Assembly (NCBI GenBank): GCA_019309685.1
Contig: JAFDFT010000138.1
Coordinates: 1-6,475, forward strand
Direction of reading: 5' to 3'
Length of the DNA: 6,475 nucleotides
Origin: Deltaproteobacteria bacterium
Lineage (GTDB): Bacteria > Desulfobacterota > Desulfobacteria > Desulfobacterales > JAABPS01
Part shown: one piece after another, positions 1-4,612 of the stretch
How positions within the stretch are numbered: the first letter of the stretch is position 1
Layout of the letters: each line of letters opens with the position of its first letter
Notes under the pieces: generated by a model
The model's input: the letters and a program-made list of their open reading frames with translations, nothing else
Told to the model about the DNA's origin: nothing
Databases searched by the model: none
Position numbers and translations under genes: made by a program

Positions 1-246
1 CTGGGAAAAAGAAATACCTGAGACGATTCTTTACGTTCATCTTTTCAGTTATAGTTAAATTATATACTTTTTAATATGGTTATGTTTTAAGATTCTTCTG
101 TCAGTTGTTGGGAGAAAGGGTCCAGAGATTCCAGGATTCAAGGGTCCAAATATTTGTTTTCAAGTGATTTTATTAAACATCCTTTCAATCTCTCCAATAG
201 AATTTTGAAATTCGGTTATCTGAAATCAAACAGGTTTTTTAACACC

Positions 247-277
247 GAATGTCGAATGCTGAATATCGAACCCCGAA
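247..277 (+). repeat. GAA-N4 heptad array, left arm
   Basis: GAA occurs at 247, 254, 261, 268 and 275, an exact 7-base period over five units (GAATGTC, GAATGCT, GAATATC, GAACCCC, GAAtta). The matching array lies on the opposite strand at 351-374, so the two form an inverted pair around a loop of about 80 bases. Confidence 0.7.
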
Positions 278-350
278 TTAAAAAGATTTTTAATGTTTTT
301 TTATCGTCTTTTGGCATATTCTATCTTTTCAATCGCTTTTAAATCATTCT

Positions 351-374
351 TTCGATATTCGGTGTTCATTATTC
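351..374 (-). repeat. GAA-N4 heptad array, right arm (inverted)
   Basis: TTC occurs at 351, 358, 365 and 372, again an exact 7-base period. Read on the minus strand the units are GAATAAT, GAACACC, GAATATC and GAA. The unit GAATATC is identical in both arms and gives the exact 10-base inverted repeat 261-270 / 351-360. Confidence 0.7.
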
Positions 375-507
375 GATATTTTTCAATTAACGTTGTTGTA
401 AACGACGATTTTTCCCCTAAACGTGTAATTCTTTATAGATTTTAAGCATTTCACTCGAATCCTTGAATCCTGTTAAAAACATCAACTCATTTGGCGATAA
501 TCCTGTT

Positions 508-1275
508 TTAATTATCCATAATATTTCTGCCGGCATATAAAATGACCTGGTTCATTGGGCTGTACTGGTATTGAATGGGAGAATCTGAAAGACCGATGTT
601 TTTCAATGAGTTGCAAATGCTATGATTATCACCAATATCCAACACTGCTGCTTTTTTCTCATTGGTTTGAGCGCTTTCAATGGGATTGTTAAAAAGATTG
701 GCAATTAATGGAGTATTTTCGATAACTGAATAGGTCTGAATTCGTGACACTTTATCTTGTGCTGTGGGCAAGACTTTCCCTTTTAACGAGAGAATCTTTT
801 CACCTTTCTCAGCCAGATCACAGGTGATGGTCTCAGTTTCTTTTTGAAATTTAATATCCGCGATAAATTTCGGATATCCGTAAAAATCCACACCCGCCAC
901 TCTGGCTATCTCAGTGGTTACAGGAAGCTGCCAGACATATACTGTCATCCATCGCCGAATCATCTGCCAGCTAACCGTAAAGAAAGGTATTTGGGGTTTA
1001 TTAAATGTAACGGGAAACGCGATGCTGAATTCATTGTACGGATCTATATCTGTTTTACGATATTCAAACGCCGTAAATGCTGCGAGACATTTACCTGGGA
1101 ATATCTCTATGGGATTCATTTTTGGAGAGGGCAGAAGCTGTTTCACCTTTTTGGTTGAGGCGGTATAAATGGCGGTCATTGAGGTTGTATCATAATAAAA
1201 AACCGGCAACACCCCTTTCATATCGCCAAGCTGAATGTCCCATTGCTTTATCCCTTTAAAAAAATCATGATCCAT
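508..1275 (-). CDS. Acetoacetate decarboxylase-like (ADC superfamily) protein
   Basis: A 255-residue soluble protein of about the usual ADC-family length (roughly 240-260). Two marks support the call. The segment DPYNEFSIAFPV (78-89) matches the family's conserved Tyr/Glu strand, with Glu82 as the likely active-site acid. GVDFYGYPKFIADI (128-141) carries the Gly-Tyr-Pro-Lys signature, with Lys136 in the place of the Schiff-base lysine of acetoacetate decarboxylase. Known family members either decarboxylate acetoacetate to acetone and CO2 or act on other keto acids and cyclic products, so the substrate is unknown. No signal peptide or membrane segment is seen, so it should be cytoplasmic. The ATG at 1273-1275 follows AAAGAGG (1283-1289) with good spacing. 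It lies 87 bases downstream of the cytochrome b gene on the same strand and could be read through from it, although an inverted repeat sits in the gap. The fold assignment is fairly sure; the substrate is not. Confidence 0.75.
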   Translation of the reverse strand: MDHDFFKGIKQWDIQLGDMKGVLPVFYYDTTSMTAIYTASTKKVKQLLPSPKMNPIEIFPGKCLAAFTAFEYRKTDIDPYNEFSIAFPVTFNKPQIPFFTVSWQMIRRWMTVYVWQLPVTTEIARVAGVDFYGYPKFIADIKFQKETETITCDLAEKGEKILSLKGKVLPTAQDKVSRIQTYSVIENTPLIANLFNNPIESAQTNEKKAAVLDIGDNHSICNSLKNIGLSDSPIQYQYSPMNQVILYAGRNIMDN

Positions 1276-1322
1276 TACACTGCCTCTTTCTATAGATTTT
1301 CTGAAAGGCCGCTATATTGATT

Positions 1323-1356
1323 TAGTCTGAAAATGGATCAAAACAACGTCAGACTA
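1323..1356. repeat. 8-base inverted repeat in the gap between cytochrome b and ADC-like genes
   Basis: TAGTCTGA (1323-1330) and TCAGACTA (1349-1356) form an exact inverted repeat around an 18-base spacer. A direct repeat GACTA (1352-1356, 1361-1365) overlaps the right arm and allows a competing fold. Neither strand has a T-run after the stem, so it is not a standard intrinsic terminator. It may be a processing or protein-binding site. Confidence 0.35.
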
Positions 1357-1362
1357 TTCCGA

Positions 1363-1845
1363 CTAACCCACGCGCGCCATTATCCATTTCTTTTTTGATA
1401 TTTTGCAATATACAGCGGTGATAAACAGCAGCATCACAAACCCGGTATGCGCTAGATCCAGAAAAATAATAAAGCTGTCAGAAAACCATTTGCCTGTAAA
1501 ATTATTTATAACCAGACACGCTCCGGAAAAAACAATCCCTGTGATCCAGACACCCCTGATATAACCGGAAAGTGTAATCAAATGAGTTTTTCGAAAAGCC
1601 AATAAATAGTCCGTGATTTTATAAGATATAAATCCCAAAAAAACAATCGCCGCCAGGTAGTGAAGATAATGTGTGATATAAAAATCACTAACCCATTTCA
1701 GCCCTGGTATATCAGCAATATAATACCGCTTATAAAGAGGCATTTGGCCAAAGCCGGATAGCACCAGAAAAAACATGGTCAGACCATATATCCACTTGGC
1801 ACTCTTTTGTCCTATACGTGAAGCATGTGAGCTATTTTTTGTCAT
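1363..1845 (-). CDS. Four-helix membrane cytochrome b subunit (cytochrome b561/FdhI-like)
   Basis: A 160-residue integral membrane protein with four predicted helices at about 17-35, 55-80, 96-116 and 122-147. Likely haem b ligands are His59 and His62 in THYLHYLAA on helix 2 and His133 in DLAHTGFVM on helix 4. This follows the general pattern of small quinone-reactive cytochrome b subunits that pair with Tat-exported ferredoxins (formate dehydrogenase gamma, hydrogenase and Geobacter Cbc-type complexes). The frame stays open upstream to 1962, but the ATG at 1843-1845 is preferred: AAGGAGG lies at 1854-1860 with an 8-base spacer, and the upstream residues are an out-of-frame reading of the ferredoxin gene. 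The chosen start overlaps the ferredoxin stop by 14 bases, so translation is probably coupled. The inferred role is electron exchange between menaquinone and the ferredoxin. The exact ligand set is not certain. Confidence 0.8.
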   Translation of the reverse strand: MTKNSSHASRIGQKSAKWIYGLTMFFLVLSGFGQMPLYKRYYIADIPGLKWVSDFYITHYLHYLAAIVFLGFISYKITDYLLAFRKTHLITLSGYIRGVWITGIVFSGACLVINNFTGKWFSDSFIIFLDLAHTGFVMLLFITAVYCKISKKKWIMARVG

Positions 1846-2821
1846 TTTGGGTGCCTCCTTTTGATACATCCTCGGTTCGCGTGAGCTTATAAAACTTTCC
1901 TGCTGCCGCTGCGACACCGGCCAAAGGCGCGATAACCATGGCTGCTGCGATGTTGTTGGCATCCGCCATAGTATCCTTTACGGGTTTTAAATGCGGCATG
2001 CCCGGACCGATATCCACCGAGGCATTCAACTTATCAAACGGAACCGGAGATACGTAAAATGTATTGGTTCCTCCATTTTCTTCTTTTCCGTATATATATC
2101 CGTTCATTTCTTTCGCAAGCGTATGAGCCTCCTTTAAAATTTCATCGCGAGGCCCAATGGTCTGAACATCTTCGGGACAGACCTCGATACATGCAGGCAG
2201 TTCTCCTTGGGCAACTCTTTCATAACAGCGGTCGCATTTATAAAAAGCCCCATTCCCCGCCAATGACGGCAATACATCCAGATACATCCCTACACCGGTT
2301 TGCCGCTCTGGGATCTTCCATGGGCATACCAGTTTGCATTTAGCGCCTCCCATACAGATGTCCGGATCAATTCTTGACAGACCGTTATCCTGCTGTTGGG
2401 CTGATCCAAAGGGACAAAGTTTTACACATGGCGGATTCACGCAGTGCATACAGCGCCGCGGGATATTAATTTCTGTTTCTTCCCCGTTTACGTCTACTAT
2501 TGCCCGCTGAATATAAAGCCAGTTATACGGTGTCAGTCGATCTGTAACGTCCTTTTTATCAGTCCAGTCTGCTACCGGCACCCTGGGGGGGAACATCTTT
2601 GGGAATGGTTTTTGCGGGTTTGGATACTTATGCCCATTCACCTCTTCACAGGCCTCCACACACGCTTCACAGCCAATACATTTGCTGATATCCAACAGCG
2701 TTGCAAGCTGTGTACTATCGTCTCTTGCACTAACAACCCCTGGAATAGTTGATGCCGCTATAGCGGCACCTGCAGCCATGCTGCCTCGTAAAAAAGACCT
2801 CCTGGACAATCCTTTTGACAT
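1832..2821 (-). CDS. Tat-exported 4Fe-4S ferredoxin with C-terminal membrane anchor (FdhB/HybA/DmsB-like)
   Basis: A 329-residue electron-transfer subunit. It starts with a twin-arginine signal, SRRSFLRG at 6-13, then a hydrophobic stretch and a probable cleavage site near SARDD, so the folded protein is sent to the periplasmic face. Four cysteine motifs follow: I at C48/C51/C54/C58, II at C124/C127/C132/C136, III at C156/C162/C166 and IV at C196/C199/C211/C215. In motif III the position of the usual second cysteine is Gly159 (CMGGAKCKLVC), leaving 15 rather than 16 ligands. A hydrophobic helix at about 290-309 should anchor it in the membrane, as in FdnH and HybA. The ATG at 2819-2821 is preceded by AAAGGAGG (2827-2834). 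It is co-transcribed with the cytochrome b gene. No catalytic partner lies beside it, so the enzyme or donor it serves is unknown. Confidence 0.85.
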   Translation of the reverse strand: MSKGLSRRSFLRGSMAAGAAIAASTIPGVVSARDDSTQLATLLDISKCIGCEACVEACEEVNGHKYPNPQKPFPKMFPPRVPVADWTDKKDVTDRLTPYNWLYIQRAIVDVNGEETEINIPRRCMHCVNPPCVKLCPFGSAQQQDNGLSRIDPDICMGGAKCKLVCPWKIPERQTGVGMYLDVLPSLAGNGAFYKCDRCYERVAQGELPACIEVCPEDVQTIGPRDEILKEAHTLAKEMNGYIYGKEENGGTNTFYVSPVPFDKLNASVDIGPGMPHLKPVKDTMADANNIAAAMVIAPLAGVAAAAGKFYKLTRTEDVSKGGTQNDKK

Positions 2822-2834
2822 GATCCCCTCCTTT

Positions 2835-3169
2835 GTTTCTGCTCATAAATGGTTCATTTCTGTATTGAAAGCCCATTTAGGTATGATGAATATCTTGTTT
2901 TTCTCATTTTGTTATAACTGAATTATTTATTACACCAATTTCTCCTACAATACAAGAAATCCAACCCTTCTGATTTATATGGCTAATGACATGTAAACCA
3001 TAGCCATAATCTTAGAAAATCGAGGTGCCATTAATCCTTTGGATACTAAATTTTCCACATGGGGCAGTAATTATTCATAGGATTAACAGAAAACGGACTA
3101 CCAAGTTAAAATCTATATGGCATCATTTGCGGTTGAAGAAGGAAAAAAATTTGAAAGTTTTACAGGTGT
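2835..3169. other. Intergenic spacer with two inverted repeats
   Basis: No credible gene lies between the ferredoxin ribosome binding site and the terminator of the small membrane protein gene. Two exact 8-base inverted repeats occur. TATGGCTA (2978-2985) pairs with TAGCCATA (3001-3008) across 15 bases. TTAATCCT (3031-3038) pairs with AGGATTAA (3079-3086) across 40 bases. Both lie upstream of the proposed ferredoxin promoter and could be operators or transcript structures; neither has a terminator T-run. Confidence 0.4.
2911..2938 (-). promoter_or_regulatory. Possible sigma70 promoter for the ferredoxin-cytochrome b operon
   Basis: On the minus strand TTGGTG (2933-2938) is separated by 16 bases from TATAAC (2911-2916), which matches five of six -10 bases. 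This gives a leader of about 85 bases before the ferredoxin start. The -35 matches only three of six, so it is a prediction by eye. Confidence 0.35.
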
Positions 3170-3208
3170 AAAAAAAGGGTGAGGCCCACTAAAACGTAAA
3201 CCCCACCC
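3170..3208 (-). terminator. Intrinsic terminator of the small membrane protein gene
   Basis: Read on the minus strand, GGGTGGGG (from 3208 down to 3201) pairs with CCTCACCC (3184 down to 3177) through eight base pairs including one G-U, around a 16-base loop. Seven T follow directly (3176-3170). It begins 12 bases after the stop codon of the 56-residue gene, which fits a single-gene transcript. Confidence 0.8.
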
Positions 3209-3220
3209 CTAGGAAACATA

Positions 3221-3391
3221 CTAGAATCCTGCTAGTAAAGTCCCGAGGAAAAGGAGGACAAATCCTACGGCTACCAGCCAGAAAGCATTCGCTGATATAA
3301 ACTGAATGGCGACAAATTTACCGACAATACCTAAGATACCTAAAACTGCTGCAATGATCCAAACCTGTTGTTTTGGTGCACTTAGTTTCAT
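3221..3391 (-). CDS. Small (56 aa) two-helix membrane protein, function unknown
   Basis: A complete 57-codon frame from ATG (3389-3391) to TAG (3221-3223). The product begins MKLSAPKQQVWIIAAVLGIL and ends in LLFLGTLLAGF. It has two hydrophobic segments, about residues 9-31 and 36-54, joined by a short QFISAN turn, with a positive N-terminus. That suggests a hairpin in the inner membrane with both ends in the cytoplasm. Support for a real gene comes from GGGAGG (3398-3403) six bases before the ATG and a strong intrinsic terminator straight after the stop. I recall similar MKLSAPKQ-type short hypothetical proteins in environmental proteobacteria, but no function. It is a monocistronic unit between two operons. 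It could be a small regulator of a membrane complex or a stress protein; nothing in the sequence decides. Confidence 0.8.
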   Translation of the reverse strand: MKLSAPKQQVWIIAAVLGILGIVGKFVAIQFISANAFWLVAVGFVLLFLGTLLAGF

Positions 3392-3439
3392 GTTTTTCCT
3401 CCCTTTTCAAGTTATTATTAATTACCACTTTATGACAAT

Positions 3440-3469
3440 CATTTACTTTAACATTGATATGAATGTCAA
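3440..3469 (-). promoter_or_regulatory. Possible promoter of the small membrane protein gene
   Basis: The minus strand has an exact TTGACA (3464-3469), then 18 bases, then TAAATG (3440-3445), a weak -10. An alternative is TTGTCA (3433-3438) with AATAAC (3411-3416) at 16-base spacing, but that would start transcription almost at the ribosome binding site. The TTGACA lies inside an imperfect palindrome at 3453-3470, a possible operator. Confidence 0.3.
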
Positions 3470-3651
3470 TAATTGTTTAAATTCAATTCTTCACTAAGCT
3501 TGATTTCCGTTTTTTATTTTAATTCAAATGGTTATATGTCTTTATATTTACTGAACATCATTTCAAAGATACAGGTTTTTTATTTCTTTTTTTGGATCGC
3601 CTAGCCCGTATCACTTCTGTGATTTTAAATATTACATTGAGTGAAATAATC

Positions 3652-3679
3652 TTGACAATATCATTTCATTAATGATAAT
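3652..3679 (+). promoter_or_regulatory. rpsF: Sigma70-type promoter of the rpsF operon
   Basis: An exact TTGACA (3652-3657) is followed after 16 bases by GATAAT (3674-3679), five of six matches to the -10 consensus. It predicts a leader of roughly 70-75 bases before rpsF that contains a strong hairpin. The match is close to consensus, as expected for a ribosomal protein operon. The rest of the divergent spacer, 3480-3650, is AT-rich and shows no gene. Confidence 0.65.
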
Positions 3680-3715
3680 TAGTTCAATTTTTAATTTTGC
3701 TTTACGCCGATCCTT

Positions 3716-3740
3716 GCTCCGGAATTTATCCGGGGCTTTT
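3716..3740 (+). promoter_or_regulatory. rpsF: Leader hairpin upstream of rpsF (attenuator-like, possible S6:S18 site)
   Basis: GCTCCGG (3716-3722) pairs with CCGGGGC (3730-3736) in a seven-pair stem, one pair being G-U, with loop AATTTAT and then TTTT (3737-3740). The shape is that of a weak intrinsic terminator between promoter and gene. In many bacteria rpsF leaders carry an RNA motif with an unpaired CCG that binds the S6:S18 dimer for autoregulation. CCG triplets occur here (3707-3709 and inside the stem), but I cannot confirm that fold. Confidence 0.5.
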
Positions 3741-3759
3741 ATACCCATAAGGAGGTTAT

Positions 3760-4308
3760 ATGAGAAGATACGAAACCATATTTATTACTGATTCCGATCT
3801 TCAAGACGATGAACGGAATTCACTCACTGAAAGACTCAATGAATTGATTTCAAAGCAGAAAGGCACCCTGCTGAAAATTGACGACTGGGGCCAGAAACGC
3901 CTCGCGTATGAAATCAAAAAAAAGCAGCGCGGTCATTACATTCGATTGGATTATTGCGGGACCGGCCCTCTTGTTGACGAAATGGAGCGGCTTTTTCGAA
4001 TTGACGATAAAATCCTGAAGTACATGACAGTTCTGCTGGAAGAAACCATTGATGTTGAAGCTGCTAAAGAAGAAATTGCCAGAGAAGAAGCGGAAAAAGA
4101 GCAGGCCTTAAAAGAAAAAGCTGAAGCGAATCAGGAAACTTCCGGCACATCAACAAATGATTCAGAATCAGGTCCGGCTAAAGCCGAAGAAACATCTTCG
4201 GAAAAAGAATCCACAGCCGACCCGGACACTTCTGACGCACCCAAAACGGCGTCTGAACCTGAAGATGCTTCTGTGACAGAGCAAGAAAGCAGTGAAAAGG
4301 AGCAATAA
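3760..4308 (+). CDS. rpsF: 30S ribosomal protein S6 with long acidic C-terminal tail
   Basis: S6 binds the central domain of 16S rRNA on the 30S platform as a heterodimer with S18. Residues 1-95 are a clear S6 domain: MRRYETIFITDSDL at the N-terminus, then WGQKRLAYEIKKKQRGHYIRLDY at 43-65 and a closing strand at 85-94. The ATG follows AAGGAGG (3749-3755) with a 4-base spacer. At 182 residues the protein is much longer than the roughly 95-135 common in the family. Residues 97-125 are Glu/Lys/Ala-rich and probably helical. Residues 126-182 are Ser, Glu, Asp and Thr-rich and should be disordered. E. coli S6 also has a shorter acidic tail that is glutamylated by RimK. It is the first gene of the operon; the rpsR start is one base after its stop. 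Confidence 0.97.
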   Translation: MRRYETIFITDSDLQDDERNSLTERLNELISKQKGTLLKIDDWGQKRLAYEIKKKQRGHYIRLDYCGTGPLVDEMERLFRIDDKILKYMTVLLEETIDVEAAKEEIAREEAEKEQALKEKAEANQETSGTSTNDSESGPAKAEETSSEKESTADPDTSDAPKTASEPEDASVTEQESSEKEQ

Positions 4309-4309
4309 A

Positions 4310-4573
4310 ATGGCAGCATACCGAACTAAAAATACAAAAGATAAGAGAGTATATCATCGCCGAAAAGTCTGCCGTTTCTGTGCAGACGCGAGCCTGGTGA
4401 TAAATTATAAAGATTCCAAGATGCTCAAATACTTTATTACTGAGCGCGGGAAAATTATACCCCGGCGGATATCCGGTACATGTGCAAAGCATCAGCGCAT
4501 ACTGACCCACGCTATCAAACGCGCACGCACGATCGCTTTGCTGCCTTTTGTGGGAACTTTGGACACCAGCTGA
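4310..4573 (+). CDS. rpsR: 30S ribosomal protein S18, zinc-ligand (C+) form
   Basis: S18 is the partner of S6 on the 30S platform. The 87-residue product has the family core FITERGKIIPRRISGTCAKHQR (42-63) and a basic C-terminal helix. Cys21, Cys24, Cys58 and His61 (CRFC and CAKH) match the zinc-binding type of S18; many other S18 proteins have lost these residues. The ATG at 4310-4312 is chosen over the upstream in-frame GTG at 4292, because AAGGAG (4297-4302) lies seven bases before the ATG and the first residues MAAYRTKNTK suit an S18 N-terminus. Only one base separates it from rpsF, so translation is coupled. An AT-rich hairpin follows its stop. Confidence 0.97.
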   Translation: MAAYRTKNTKDKRVYHRRKVCRFCADASLVINYKDSKMLKYFITERGKIIPRRISGTCAKHQRILTHAIKRARTIALLPFVGTLDTS

Positions 4574-4590
4574 CATTTATTATATAAATG
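4574..4590 (+). repeat. Perfect AT-rich hairpin directly after the rpsR stop codon
   Basis: CATTTAT (4574-4580) and ATAAATG (4584-4590) are an exact inverted repeat with a three-base loop. CAG (4567-4569) and CTG (4591-4593) can extend it across an internal bulge. No T-run follows, so it is more likely a transcript processing or stability element than a terminator. Confidence 0.4.
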
Positions 4591-4612
4591 CTGCTTCAAA
4601 GGAGAAATAAGA

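Larger units (their letters stand above)
116..474. repeat. Nested inverted-repeat element (putative dispersed intergenic repeat)
   Basis: The outer arms are an exact 12-base inverted repeat, CAGGATTCAAGG at 132-143 and CCTTGAATCCTG at 461-472. A second shared block follows inside it: TTCAAGTGA at 159-167 against TCACTCGAA at 451-459, one mismatch. The inner arms are GAATATCGAA at 261-270 and TTCGATATTC at 351-360, which extend outward as an imperfect stem of about 30 bases with G-U pairs. A short palindrome, TTAAAAA-GA-TTTTTAA, lies at 278-293 inside the loop. The left arm also carries a 9-base direct repeat AAGGGTCCA (116-124, 140-148). The only sizeable plus-strand ORF inside (154-342) looks like an accident of the repeat. 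From general knowledge, similar low-complexity repeats are scattered between genes in Desulfobacterales. That this is a copy of such a family is inference. Confidence 0.6.

Noticed and set aside
1..40. Minus-strand ATG at 38-40 running off the left edge (MNVKNRLRYFFFP...), with an exact TATAAT on the minus strand at 59-64
   Set aside because: Only 13 codons are visible, there is no Shine-Dalgarno and no matching -35. It could be the start of a real gene but cannot be supported here.
154..342. Plus-strand frame of 62 codons within the repeat element
   Set aside because: It lies across the heptad arrays, has no ribosome binding site, and its residues look like repeat translation.
844..1259. 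Plus-strand frames opposite the ADC-like gene
   Set aside because: They are antisense shadows with no family resemblance and no ribosome binding sites, while the minus frame has clear ADC motifs.
1323..1356. Inverted repeat considered as the terminator of the redox operon
   Set aside because: No T-run follows the stem on either strand and the loop is long.
1846..1962. Upstream extension of the cytochrome b frame to an ATG at 1962
   Set aside because: The extra 39 residues are hydrophilic, lie wholly inside the ferredoxin gene and have no ribosome binding site. The ATG at 1845 has AAGGAGG.
2059..2921. Plus-strand frames opposite the ferredoxin gene and its upstream spacer
   Set aside because: They are shadows of a cysteine-motif-rich real gene; none shows a start signal or a domain.
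3306..3497. Plus-strand frame of 63 codons opposite the small membrane protein gene
   Set aside because: The minus-strand frame has a better ribosome binding site, a coherent two-helix product and a terminator.
4292..4309. GTG start for rpsR six codons earlier
   Set aside because: It overlaps the ribosome binding site of the ATG at 4310, and S18 N-termini fit the shorter form.
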